DNA of 7,991 nucleotides from an uncultured Streptococcus sp. (GCA_902479835.1 CABSQC010000042.1:1-7991), one strand, 5' to 3'. Counted from the stretch's first letter, positions 1-6,369 are shown. The notes: generated by a model not told the origin, from the sequence alone. Numbers and translations are program-made.

Positions 1-6
1 ATAATG

Positions 7-152
7 ACTGGAGACTTTACGCAGTGAGAAAAGCGCTTGAAATATTAGAATTTCAAGCACTCGGGAGTTTTGAGACCTTGGGCTCAAAACTAAGTCATGG
101 AACTTCTTTGAAGTTCGCTGACGTCCGTACTCACTTAAGGAAAGTCTCTAAG
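7..152. repeat. Hairpin-rich, MITE/BOX-like intergenic repeat element (candidate)
   Basis: The stretch has imperfect terminal inverted repeats. GAGACTTT at 11-18 matches AAAGTCTC at 141-148, and AGTGAG at 23-28 matches CTCACT at 130-135. Three further stem-loops sit in a row between them: GCTTGAAAT 35-43 with ATTTCAAGC 50-58; GTTTTGAG 67-74 with CTCAAAAC 83-90; GAACTTC 100-106 with GAAGTTC 110-116. A GACGTC palindrome lies at 120-125. This modular architecture in about 145 bp resembles the small non-autonomous repeats of streptococci (BOX, RUP, SPRITE), but I cannot assign it to a named family from one copy. It lies just past the 3' end of the minus-strand pseudouridine synthase gene, which has no conventional U-tract terminator, so the transcript probably runs into these hairpins. 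A small open frame inside it has no ribosome-binding site and is not called. Confidence 0.6.
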
Positions 153-173
153 AATACTATTTCGGTTCTTTTC

Positions 174-1037
174 TTATTTTTTCAACCCTTCTTCGAAACT
201 CTTAGAAGGTGCTTCGACTTGTATGGTTTCAAGGGTTAATGGATTGGTGAAGGTCAAGCGGTGAGCATGGAGCATGAGTCGCTCTCCGCGTGCATGGTTA
301 TAGAGAGGGTCCCCGACAATCGGGTGGCCATGATGGGAGAGATGAACCCGGATCTGATGGGTACGCCCCGTTTTGAGCTGGCATTTGACCAGGCTGTTTC
401 GTCCGATTTTTTTCAGTTGCGTCACCTGAGTTTCTGCGTACTGCCCCTTGCGTGGATCGACCAGGCGCTTGCGCCGATCGTGGCGATCGCGTCCGATTTT
501 ATCCTTGTAGACGATGGTTTTTTGTGCTAAGCTGCCTTGGATCAAGGCCCAGTACTCGCGTTGGATGTTTTTATCTTCTAAAATGCGGTTGAGAATGGGC
601 AGGATAAAAGGATTTTTGGCAAATAAAATCGCTCCGCTGGTTTCCTTATCTAGGCGGTGCACAACGTAGCAGGTGGATCCAACATAGCTGGAAACATGGT
701 TGAGAAGAGCAATTTCTGTCGGCTCATTGGCATGGGTTTTCATGCCTTCAGGCTTATTGACGATGATGACATGCTCATCCTGATAGAGTTCTTCGACCAG
801 ACTCGGGTCTCCGGATGGGAGCTCCTTTTCAGGGTAATCGTCGGAATCAAAGATTAGCTGGATCTGGTCTCCTTTTTTAACGGAGCTCTGCCAGTTGATG
901 GTCTCTCCATTGACCAAGACGTGCTTCTTGGTTCGTAAAAAATGCCGGATCTTACGGGGAATGAGGAAGTAGTCCTCAAGCAGCTCTTTCACAGTCATCT
1001 GGGGAAAAGATTGTGGAATGGTAAATTGATAGTTCAT
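174..1037 (-). CDS. RluA/RluD-family 23S rRNA-type pseudouridine synthase
   Basis: A 287-aa enzyme of the RluA/RluD family, which isomerises specific uridines to pseudouridine in large-subunit rRNA in the cytoplasm. Residues about 15-75 form an S4-like RNA-binding region (KELLEDYFLIPRKIRHFL, then HVLVNGE). The catalytic domain follows, with IIVNKPEGMKTH at 91-102, the signature HRLDKETSG at 127-135 whose Asp130 is the catalytic residue, and the conserved RTHQIRVHL at 225-233. The length is normal for the family. The frame stays open upstream to 1178, but that extension overlaps the start of pbp2A and has no family similarity, so I start at the ATG at 1035-1037. An AGGG lies only two bases before this ATG, and a -10 box (TACAAT) ends six bases upstream, so translation may be leaderless. 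The gene is divergent from pbp2A. The exact target uridine cannot be told from sequence, hence no symbol. Confident of the family, not of the substrate. Confidence 0.92.
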   Translation of the reverse strand: MNYQFTIPQSFPQMTVKELLEDYFLIPRKIRHFLRTKKHVLVNGETINWQSSVKKGDQIQLIFDSDDYPEKELPSGDPSLVEELYQDEHVIIVNKPEGMKTHANEPTEIALLNHVSSYVGSTCYVVHRLDKETSGAILFAKNPFILPILNRILEDKNIQREYWALIQGSLAQKTIVYKDKIGRDRHDRRKRLVDPRKGQYAETQVTQLKKIGRNSLVKCQLKTGRTHQIRVHLSHHGHPIVGDPLYNHARGERLMLHAHRLTFTNPLTLETIQVEAPSKSFEEGLKK

Positions 1038-1043
1038 GACCCT

Positions 1044-1072
1044 ATTGTAGCAAAATCTAAGCTTAAAGAAAA
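1044..1072 (-). promoter_or_regulatory. Promoter of the pseudouridine synthase gene (extended -10)
   Basis: On the minus strand TACAAT (1044-1049) is preceded by TGC, giving an extended -10 element. The -35 region 17-18 bp upstream is weak (TTTTCT/TTTCTT), which is normal for extended -10 promoters. Only six bases separate the -10 box from the start codon, so the predicted transcript start falls on or next to the A of the ATG. Confidence 0.6.
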
Positions 1073-1104
1073 CTAAATGGGAGAAGGGAATGAGCGATCT
1101 TTTC

Positions 1105-1133
1105 TTGCTAGGACAAGGATAAGGTGTTACAAT
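1105..1133 (+). promoter_or_regulatory. Promoter of pbp2A
   Basis: TTGCTA (1105-1110), a 17-bp spacer, then TACAAT (1128-1133) with an extended -10 TGT directly before it. The start codon of pbp2A begins at 1141, so initiation about seven bases after the -10 would place the 5' end of the mRNA at or one base before the ATG. Only an AGG at 1137-1139 is present before the ATG, too close to serve as a normal Shine-Dalgarno site. Confidence 0.7.
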
Positions 1134-1140
1134 AACAGGT

Positions 1141-3375
1141 ATGAATAGAATAAAAGAATTATTTGAAAACCTGATCACTTTTTTTAGAAAGGATCATCCG
1201 CCCAAAGCGGTGGCAGAAGAAGTGCCAGACACGGAACTACCGGAAGAGACAGTAGAGCCGACCTATAGTCGCTCAGGCAAGCACAGAAGCAAGCCTCTCT
1301 CTCAGCATCCCTTCCGTCGTTTTTGGCGCAGATTCCATTTGACCAAGATTCTCCTGATCATTGGGCTAGGCTTTAGCCTCTTGACAGGGGGCTATCTCTT
1401 CTACCTTGCTAAGACGACCAACGTCAAGGATTTGCAGAATGCACTGAAGGCGACTACCATTATCTATGATAAGAATGGGGACCAGGCGGGAAGTTTGACC
1501 GGGCAAAAAGGAACCTACGTCGAACTCGATGCTATTAGTGAGAATCTGCAAAATGCTGTGGTCGCAACAGAGGACCGGAGCTTCTACAAGAATAGCGGGA
1601 TCAACTATGGGCGCTTCTTCTTAGCGATTTTGACCCTGGGTCGCTCAGGTGGTGGGTCGACCATCACCCAGCAGCTAGCCAAGAATGCTTACCTGTCTCA
1701 GGACCAGACGGTAGAGCGCAAGGCCAAGGAATTCTTCCTAGCGCTTGAAATCAATAAGAAATACAGTAAAAAAGAGATCCTCACCATGTACCTCAACAAT
1801 GCCTATTTTGGAAATGGGGTTTGGGGTATTGAGGATGCTTCCAAGAAGTATTTTGGGGTTTCAGCCAGTCAATTAAGTCTGGATCAGTCTGCGGTTCTCG
1901 CAGGTATGCTCAAGGGACCGGAAATCTATAACCCGCTCTATTCAGTAGAGAATGCGACCAATCGCCGCAATACGGTCCTCCAAAATATGGTGGCGGCTGG
2001 TTATATTGACCAGAAAACAGCTGATCAGTCAGCTGCTGTGGATATCCATGGTCAGCTGGTCGATGCCTATGAAGGCAAGTCGGAGGATTACCGCTACCCA
2101 TCCTATTTTGATGCGGTCATCAATGAAGCGGTCAATGAATACGGCCTGACCGAAGAAGACATTGTCAAAAATGGCTACCGGATCTACACCGAGCTGGATC
2201 AAAATTACCAAGCAAGCATGCAGGTGATCTATGACAATACGGCCCTCTTCCCAGTAGCGGAAGACGGCACGCGCGCAGAATCTGGTAGTGTGGCGCTTGA
2301 TCCTAAGACCGGAGGAGTTCGGGCTCTCGTAGGGCGTGTCGGAAGCGATCAAAATCCAGGTTTCCGTACCTACAACTATGCCACCCAGGCTGCCCGTAGT
2401 CCAGGATCAACCATCAAACCTTTGGTGGTCTATAGCCCAGCTGTTGCTGAAGGTTGGTCGACCAATAAGGAGTTGGACAATAGTACCACCCAATATGGAA
2501 GCTATGAGGTCAATAACTATGCGGGAATCCAGTCTAGCCCAACGGTACCGATGTACCAGGCCTTGGCAGAATCCCTTAACCTTCCAGCCGTAGCGACCGC
2601 TAATGATTTGGGTCTCGATACGGTCTTTGAATACGGGAAAAAATTCGGGCTCAACATGGACAAGGTGGACAAGTCGCTTGCCGTTGCCTTGGGAGCTGGT
2701 GTGACAACCAATCCGATGCAGATGGCCCAGGCCTATGGCACCTTTGCTAACGGCGGGGTCATGAATGATGCTCACCTCATTACCAAGATCGAAAATGCAA
2801 GTGGCCAAGTGGTCAAGAGCCACAGCCAGAAATCAACCCGAGTGCTTAGTGGTTCAACGACAGATAAGATGACCAATATGATGCTGGGTACTTTCAGTAA
2901 TGGTACAGGGGTGAACGCTGCGCCTTATGGCTATACCATGGCAGGGAAAACCGGTACGACAGAGACCAGCTTTAACAAGGACCTCTCTGGAGACCAATGG
3001 GTGATCGGCTACACGCCAGATGTGGTCATCAGTCAATGGCTTGGTTTCCCAACGACCGATGAAAATCACTACCTGACGGACAGTAGTGCTGGAACGGCAT
3101 CAGAGATCTTCCGCAATGTTGCCAATAGTGTCCTGCCTTATACAGACGGTACCCAGTTTGACTCGGTGAAGAACTCTTATGCTGAAAACGGCATTGCGCC
3201 AGTCGGAGAAGAAACGACAGAAACAGATAGCAAAGAAGACAAAGGTTTCTTTGAGGATGTCAAAGAAAAGGCGTCGAATATGGTCGATGATGCGAAAAAA
3301 GCAATCGACGAGGCCGATATCCCAGGAAAAGCGAAAAACGCTTGGGATACCTTCAAAGGCTGGCTTGGTTTCTAA
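1141..3375 (+). CDS. pbp2A: Class A penicillin-binding protein 2A (PBP2A)
   Basis: A 744-aa bifunctional peptidoglycan synthase that polymerises lipid II into glycan strands and cross-links the stem peptides at the outer face of the membrane. A basic cytoplasmic tail (1-68) precedes one membrane segment (about 69-90). The GT51 glycosyltransferase domain follows, with EDRSFYKNSG (Glu144 catalytic), GGSTITQQLAKN 171-182, RKAKEFFLALEI from 193 and the motif ending MYLNNAYFGNG near 216-226. The transpeptidase domain has all three active-site motifs: S423-T-I-K426 (Ser423 nucleophile), SLN 478-480 and KTG 603-605. The C-terminus (about 685-744) is a Lys/Glu/Asp-rich, probably helical tail typical of streptococcal PBP2A and poorly conserved. 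The sequence and N-terminal layout agree with S. pneumoniae PBP2A as I remember it. The ATG is the only sensible start, since the protein begins MNRIKELFENL like its relatives. The gene appears monocistronic, with its own promoter and terminator. Confidence 0.97.
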   Translation: MNRIKELFENLITFFRKDHPPKAVAEEVPDTELPEETVEPTYSRSGKHRSKPLSQHPFRRFWRRFHLTKILLIIGLGFSLLTGGYLFYLAKTTNVKDLQNALKATTIIYDKNGDQAGSLTGQKGTYVELDAISENLQNAVVATEDRSFYKNSGINYGRFFLAILTLGRSGGGSTITQQLAKNAYLSQDQTVERKAKEFFLALEINKKYSKKEILTMYLNNAYFGNGVWGIEDASKKYFGVSASQLSLDQSAVLAGMLKGPEIYNPLYSVENATNRRNTVLQNMVAAGYIDQKTADQSAAVDIHGQLVDAYEGKSEDYRYPSYFDAVINEAVNEYGLTEEDIVKNGYRIYTELDQNYQASMQVIYDNTALFPVAEDGTRAESGSVALDPKTGGVRALVGRVGSDQNPGFRTYNYATQAARSPGSTIKPLVVYSPAVAEGWSTNKELDNSTTQYGSYEVNNYAGIQSSPTVPMYQALAESLNLPAVATANDLGLDTVFEYGKKFGLNMDKVDKSLAVALGAGVTTNPMQMAQAYGTFANGGVMNDAHLITKIENASGQVVKSHSQKSTRVLSGSTTDKMTNMMLGTFSNGTGVNAAPYGYTMAGKTGTTETSFNKDLSGDQWVIGYTPDVVISQWLGFPTTDENHYLTDSSAGTASEIFRNVANSVLPYTDGTQFDSVKNSYAENGIAPVGEETTETDSKEDKGFFEDVKEKASNMVDDAKKAIDEADIPGKAKNAWDTFKGWLGF

Positions 3376-3377
3376 TC

Positions 3378-3414
3378 AAAAAAACGATTCAGAAATTTTT
3401 CTGAATCGTTTTTT
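3378..3414. terminator. Bidirectional terminator between pbp2A and the metallopeptidase gene
   Basis: AACGATTCAG (3383-3392) pairs perfectly with CTGAATCGTT (3401-3410), and the stem is extended by A-T pairs on both sides. It is followed by T6 (3409-3414) on the plus strand and by T7 on the minus strand (A7 at 3378-3384). It begins three bases after the pbp2A stop and lies only a few bases beyond the stop codon of the convergent gene, so it serves both. Confidence 0.92.
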
Positions 3415-3416
3415 GT

Positions 3417-4328
3417 TTAAAGTTCACTATCTGATAAGCTAAAGGTATCGCCGTGTTGGAGATCTCCGTACTGGTAGCCCCGTTTGAACCAGCGCATGCG
3501 TTGCTCGGAAGTTCCGTGGGTAAAGCTATCTGGTACCGAGTAGCCGTAGGCTTGCTCTTGGAGAGTATCATCCCCGACTGCATGGGCTGCATTCATGGCT
3601 TCTTCGATATCGCCGATATCCAAAAGGTTTCGGTCTTGAATGGAGCGGGCCCAGACACCGGCTAGGTAATCGGCTTGTAGCTCGATGCGGACACTGATGG
3701 CATTTCGTTCCTTTTCAGAAAGACCTTGTTGCATTCGATGGTATTTGCCAAGGATTCCCAGCTCGTTTTGTACGTGGTGGCCGACTTCGTGGGCGATCAC
3801 GTAGGCCATGGCGAAGTCACCGCTAGCCTTGTATTTGGTTGTTAATTCCTTGTAGAAGCTCATATCCAAATAAATCTTCTTGTCGGTTGGACAGTAGAAA
3901 GGACCAGCCGATGCTTGCCCAACCCCACAGCCTGTCTGTGTCCGTCCGGTATAGAAGACTAGTTTGGGCTCCTGGTAGGTGCGTCCTTCGGCCTGAAAGA
4001 CCTTGTGCCAATGATCTTCTGTTGTGGCAAGGACCTTGCTGACGAATTCAGCATCTGCATCATCGACATGGGTCTTGTTGGTGCGCGTGACTTGGGTGGA
4101 TTGGTAAGGTTGAGAAGAAGTCCCATTTCCAAAGAGACCCCCAAGGCTAGCTCCTCCTCCTAGAAAGACTATGAGGAGGATAATGATGATCTTACTCTTG
4201 AAGCTTCCAGGCGATAGTAAGATCTGTAAAATCCCCCCGCCAAGGTTACTGTTTCCTGAAGATTGGGAGTAGCTTTGCCCTCGACGGTCTTCGATATTTC
4301 TACTTTCTTTTAGGTTATCACTTTTCAT
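3417..4328 (-). CDS. YpfJ-type neutral zinc metallopeptidase, membrane-anchored
   Basis: A 303-aa protein of the YpfJ/putative neutral zinc metallopeptidase family. The N-terminal 45 residues are polar (many Ser, Asn, Arg) and are followed by one membrane helix (about 46-66: IIIILLIVFLGGG), which should place the catalytic domain outside the cell. The zinc site is HEVGHH at 180-185 (His180, catalytic Glu181, His184), with a probable third ligand in the ELQADYLAG motif (216-224). Two cysteines in GCGVG (134) and FYCPTD (146) are placed as in family members and may form a disulfide. A conserved HGTSEQRMRWF lies at 271-281. The start ATG has a strong AAGGAGA Shine-Dalgarno site at 4334-4340. The gene is convergent with pbp2A and divergent from rpmG, so it is expressed alone. 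The substrate of this family is not known to me; proximity to pbp2A alone does not show a cell-wall role. Confidence 0.93.
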   Translation of the reverse strand: MKSDNLKESRNIEDRRGQSYSQSSGNSNLGGGILQILLSPGSFKSKIIIILLIVFLGGGASLGGLFGNGTSSQPYQSTQVTRTNKTHVDDADAEFVSKVLATTEDHWHKVFQAEGRTYQEPKLVFYTGRTQTGCGVGQASAGPFYCPTDKKIYLDMSFYKELTTKYKASGDFAMAYVIAHEVGHHVQNELGILGKYHRMQQGLSEKERNAISVRIELQADYLAGVWARSIQDRNLLDIGDIEEAMNAAHAVGDDTLQEQAYGYSVPDSFTHGTSEQRMRWFKRGYQYGDLQHGDTFSLSDSEL

Positions 4329-4347
4329 ATTCGTCTCCTTTTGTTTT

Positions 4348-4356
4348 ATTTTACCA
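4348..4356 (-). promoter_or_regulatory. Probable extended -10 of the metallopeptidase gene
   Basis: TAAAAT (4348-4353, minus strand) is preceded by TGG, an extended -10 element. No convincing -35 lies 17 bp upstream. The predicted transcript start near 4341 leaves a leader of about 12 bases that begins with the AAGGAGA ribosome-binding site. Confidence 0.45.
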
Positions 4357-4425
4357 AAAATGAGGAAAAAACCTGAGTGATAACGCTTTAGATTTGCTTT
4401 TTTCTTGACAGGAGATTTTCTGTCC

Positions 4426-4454
4426 TTGTCAAAACGTGGAAAACTTGCTATAAT
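4426..4454 (+). promoter_or_regulatory. Promoter of the rpmG-secE operon
   Basis: TTGTCA (4426-4431), an exact 17-bp spacer, then consensus TATAAT (4449-4454) with extended -10 TGC. This is a near-ideal housekeeping sigma-A promoter, as expected for a ribosomal protein gene. The -35 lies in an imperfect inverted repeat (TTGACA 4405-4410 with TGTCAA 4427-4432). Confidence 0.9.
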
Positions 4455-4472
4455 GGGGTGAACGGAGGCGTT

Positions 4473-4625
4473 ATGGCATTAAAAAAAGCAAGTCTAGCGT
4501 GTACGGTTTGTGGGTCACGCAATTACTCCATTAAGTTGAGTGGGACGCCAAAACCAACACGTCTAGAAGTCAATAAATTCTGCAAGCATTGCAGCAAGTA
4601 TACCATCCATAAAGAAACACGATAG
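4473..4625 (+). CDS. rpmG: 50S ribosomal protein L33 (zinc-binding form)
   Basis: A 50-aa protein beginning [13 protein letters not shown], recognisable as bacterial L33 of the large ribosomal subunit. It keeps both zinc knuckle pairs, Cys10-x-x-Cys13 and Cys37-x-x-Cys40, so it is the C+ paralogue. Streptococci usually carry more than one rpmG, and the copy beside secE is this kind. The ATG has GGAGG at 4464-4468 at good spacing and a consensus promoter just upstream. The frame reads through to TAG at 4623-4625 with no interruption. The stop overlaps the secE ribosome-binding site, so the two genes are cotranscribed and probably translationally linked. Confidence 0.96.
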   Translation: MALKKASLACTVCGSRNYSIKLSGTPKPTRLEVNKFCKHCSKYTIHKETR

Positions 4626-4634
4626 GAGAGAGTT

Positions 4635-4811
4635 GTGAAATTCATTAAAGATATTTTCGTCTTACTAAAAGATACAACTTGGCCAAATCGCAAGGAAAGA
4701 TGGAAAAACTTTATCTCAGTGATTGAGTACACCGCTTTCTTTGTGGCATTGATTTATTTGTTCGACAAAGTCATTGCACGTGGCCTATTGCACATGATCA
4801 ATTTCTTTTAA
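4635..4811 (+). CDS. secE: Preprotein translocase subunit SecE
   Basis: A 58-aa single-span SecE, the small clamp subunit that stabilises SecY in the general protein export channel. The amphipathic N-terminal helix carries the family signature (LLKDTTWPNRKE, 10-21), and one membrane helix spans about 30-50 (EYTAFFVALIYLFDKVI). The short form with one membrane segment is normal for Gram-positive bacteria. The start is GTG at 4635-4637, nine bases after the rpmG stop, chosen because AGGAGAG (4624-4630) sits at the right distance and the protein then begins MKFIKDIF like other streptococcal SecE proteins. The gene is followed by an intrinsic terminator rather than running into nusG. Confidence 0.95.
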   Translation: MKFIKDIFVLLKDTTWPNRKERWKNFISVIEYTAFFVALIYLFDKVIARGLLHMINFF

Positions 4812-4825
4812 GAAAAGAAGCCAGG

Positions 4826-4850
4826 TGGGACCTTCTGGGTCCCATTTTTT
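4826..4850 (+). terminator. Intrinsic terminator of rpmG-secE
   Basis: TGGGACC (4826-4832) pairs with GGTCCCA (4838-4844) around a five-base loop, followed directly by T6 (4845-4850). It separates secE from nusG, which many bacteria cotranscribe. Confidence 0.9.
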
Positions 4851-4884
4851 ATTGCCTTTTCTTAAAAATAAATCAGCAAACCTC

Positions 4885-4912
4885 TTTGCATTCCTGCAAA
4901 ATGTGGTATAAT
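4885..4912 (+). promoter_or_regulatory. Promoter of nusG
   Basis: TTTGCA (4885-4890), a 16-bp spacer and consensus TATAAT (4907-4912) with an extended -10 TGG. The -35 is one arm of a perfect 6-bp inverted repeat (TTTGCA 4885-4890, TGCAAA 4895-4900), a possible but unproven protein-binding site. Transcription should start near 4919, leaving a leader of about 80 bases before nusG. Confidence 0.85.
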
Positions 4913-4927
4913 GAAGCTAGGAAAAGG

Positions 4928-4947
4928 AAAGCCAAGAGGCTTTTTTT
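4928..4947 (+). promoter_or_regulatory. Terminator-like hairpin in the nusG leader (candidate attenuator)
   Basis: AAAGCC (4928-4933) pairs with GGCTTT (4938-4943) around AAGA, and a run of seven T (4941-4947) follows. This is the form of a short intrinsic terminator, placed about ten bases after the predicted transcript start and before nusG. A competing pairing exists: GCTTTT (4939-4944) with AAAAGC (4959-4964) would break the first hairpin. Whether it attenuates nusG is inference from position and shape. Confidence 0.5.
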
Positions 4948-4998
4948 AGTATGTTCACAAAAGCTCGAGCAGGCTAAACAGAAAGAAAGGATGCCCAA

Positions 4999-5535
4999 AT
5001 GGACAGTTTTGATAAAGGCTGGTTTGTACTACAAACCTACTCAGGATATGAAAACAAGGTAAAAGAGAATCTTTTGCAACGTGCACAAACTTACAATATG
5101 TTAGAAAACATCTTGCGCGTAGAGATTCCAACTCAAACCGTACAAGTTGAGAAAAACGGTAAAACAAAAGAAATCGAAGAAAACCGCTTCCCAGGTTATG
5201 TCTTGGTAGAAATGGTCATGACAGATGAAGCTTGGTTTGTTGTTCGGAATACACCGAACGTTACTGGTTTCGTCGGATCCCACGGGAACCGTTCAAAACC
5301 AACTCCATTGTTGGAAGAAGAAATCCGCAGCATCTTGCTCTCTATGGGTCAAACCGTTCAAGAGTTTGATTTGGATGTCAAGGTGGGCGATACGGTTCGT
5401 ATCATCGACGGTGCCTTCACAGACTATACTGGTAAGATCACTGAAATTGATAACAACAAGGTGAAAATGGTCATTTCTATGTTCGGTAACGATACGGTTG
5501 CAGAAGTGAATTTGAACCAAATTGCTGAATTGTAA
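4999..5535 (+). CDS. nusG: Transcription elongation/antitermination factor NusG
   Basis: A 178-aa NusG, which binds RNA polymerase through its N-terminal domain, influences pausing and termination, and can link to Rho or the ribosome. The NGN domain (about 5-115) has GWFVLQTYSGYENKVKENL near the start and the conserved FPGYVLVEM at 64-72, then NTPNVTGFVG at 84-93. The KOW domain (about 127-178) contains VGDTVRIIDGAFTDYTGKI. Length and order are standard. The ATG at 4999 has AAAGG at 4986-4990. An earlier ATG at 4991 is out of frame and is closed by a TAA after 23 codons. The gene is expressed from its own promoter, separated from secE by a terminator, and its leader carries a hairpin with a U-tract. 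It converges on the lipoprotein gene. Confidence 0.97.
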   Translation: MDSFDKGWFVLQTYSGYENKVKENLLQRAQTYNMLENILRVEIPTQTVQVEKNGKTKEIEENRFPGYVLVEMVMTDEAWFVVRNTPNVTGFVGSHGNRSKPTPLLEEEIRSILLSMGQTVQEFDLDVKVGDTVRIIDGAFTDYTGKITEIDNNKVKMVISMFGNDTVAEVNLNQIAEL

Positions 5536-5536
5536 G

Positions 5537-5575
5537 AAAAATAGAACCCTCCAAGAAAAACTTGGAGGGTTCTTT
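5537..5575. terminator. Shared terminator between nusG and the lipoprotein gene
   Basis: A perfect 13-bp stem: AGAACCCTCCAAG (5543-5555) with CTTGGAGGGTTCT (5561-5573) around an A5 loop. On the plus strand only a short T-tract follows, while on the minus strand a T5 run follows (A5 at 5537-5541). It should act on both convergent transcripts, with the better U-tract for the minus-strand lipoprotein gene. Confidence 0.9.
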
Positions 5576-5585
5576 GTATGGATCG

Positions 5586-6344
5586 TTATTGATTTTTATC
5601 CAGGCCAGTGATCTTTTTTAACTGCTTGGTTTCTGCAGCAGACGTAACATTGAAGATCTTATTGCCTTGTGTAGAGAAGCTAGATTCATCTCCGTTGCTA
5701 TCTTTATAGACATAGCTGGTCCCATTTTCTGAACGCATAATGGCATAGGGTTTTCCGAGACGTTCGAGGGCCGTTTTTGGTGTATCGGATTTAGAAATAC
5801 TGCCAGTAGACTGGTGGTTGGCATCGCCCCCTCTTAGTCGGAAGGTGATATCTGTTAACACATTATTGCGGAAGAAAGCCATGATATCGCCATTGTCTGT
5901 TGCCCAAACATTGACTCCATCACCAGGATTCGCACTGTCTGTACTACTTACGGGTTGACCAAAGGCTGCAACTACGTCATCGTAACTGCTTCTTTCTTTT
6001 GGCCCACCAACCTCTTGTCCATCTTCGGTTCTCAATACAAAACCGGTGGTAGGGTGGAGGTTCTTGAGCTTTTCGATCTCAGGAATGGATGCAGCTCCTG
6101 GCACATATTGGAGAGATGCGCCATCATCTGGATCCAAGCTGAAGCGACCTGAAAAATCATCTGAGCTACTGCTGTCTGAAGAAGTGCTCGACGATTTACT
6201 AGATGATGTTTTGGTAGAAGATTGTTTGATCGGTTTTCTAGAGCTAGAAGCTGTTTTTGCTTGTTGCGCAGAATTGGCAGGTGAGCAAGCGGCTAGTGTC
6301 ACTAGTGAAAGAAGGCCGATCGCAAAGAAACGAATGTTTTTCAT
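5586..6344 (-). CDS. Ser-rich lipoprotein with two internal repeat motifs, function unknown
   Basis: A 252-aa predicted lipoprotein. The signal peptide is MKNIRFFAIG... and ends in the lipobox LAAC, with Cys20 the lipidated residue that anchors it to the outer membrane face. A Ser/Lys/Thr-rich linker covers about 21-63. The rest appears to hold two similar modules: the first has DDVVAAFGQP (122-131) followed by VWATDNGDIMAFFRNN, the second TALERLGKP (191-199) followed by YVYKDSNGDESSFSTQ. This helix-then-GxP-then-strand pattern is reminiscent of BLIP-like/SmpA-like lipoprotein folds (DUF3862 type), but that is my inference. The frame is open 25 codons upstream, yet I start at the ATG at 6342-6344 because AAAGGG (6350-6355) precedes it and the signal peptide then begins properly. 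It has its own promoter just downstream of the tRNA-Cys terminator. I do not recognise a specific function. Confidence 0.88.
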   Translation of the reverse strand: MKNIRFFAIGLLSLVTLAACSPANSAQQAKTASSSRKPIKQSSTKTSSSKSSSTSSDSSSSDDFSGRFSLDPDDGASLQYVPGAASIPEIEKLKNLHPTTGFVLRTEDGQEVGGPKERSSYDDVVAAFGQPVSSTDSANPGDGVNVWATDNGDIMAFFRNNVLTDITFRLRGGDANHQSTGSISKSDTPKTALERLGKPYAIMRSENGTSYVYKDSNGDESSFSTQGNKIFNVTSAAETKQLKKITGLDKNQ

Positions 6345-6369
6345 AAATACCCTTTCTAATGTGTGTGCT

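Noticed and set aside
24..239. 71-aa plus-strand frame across the left repeat.
   Set aside because: It consists of hairpin arms read as codons, runs into the pseudouridine synthase gene and has no plausible ribosome-binding site.
1038..1178. Upstream extension of the pseudouridine synthase reading frame by 47 codons.
   Set aside because: It overlaps the pbp2A start and both promoters, has no ribosome-binding site, and its residues do not resemble the family.
2407..2823. Long antisense open frame (138 aa) inside pbp2A, and several others of 60-107 aa on either strand.
   Set aside because: They are shadows of a strongly coding gene with all PBP motifs intact; none has a ribosome-binding site or recognisable protein features.
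4328..4336. GACGAATA before the metallopeptidase ATG, close to the competence cin-box TACGAATA.
   Set aside because: It lies between the Shine-Dalgarno site and the ATG, so a promoter here would start inside the gene; one base differs from the consensus.
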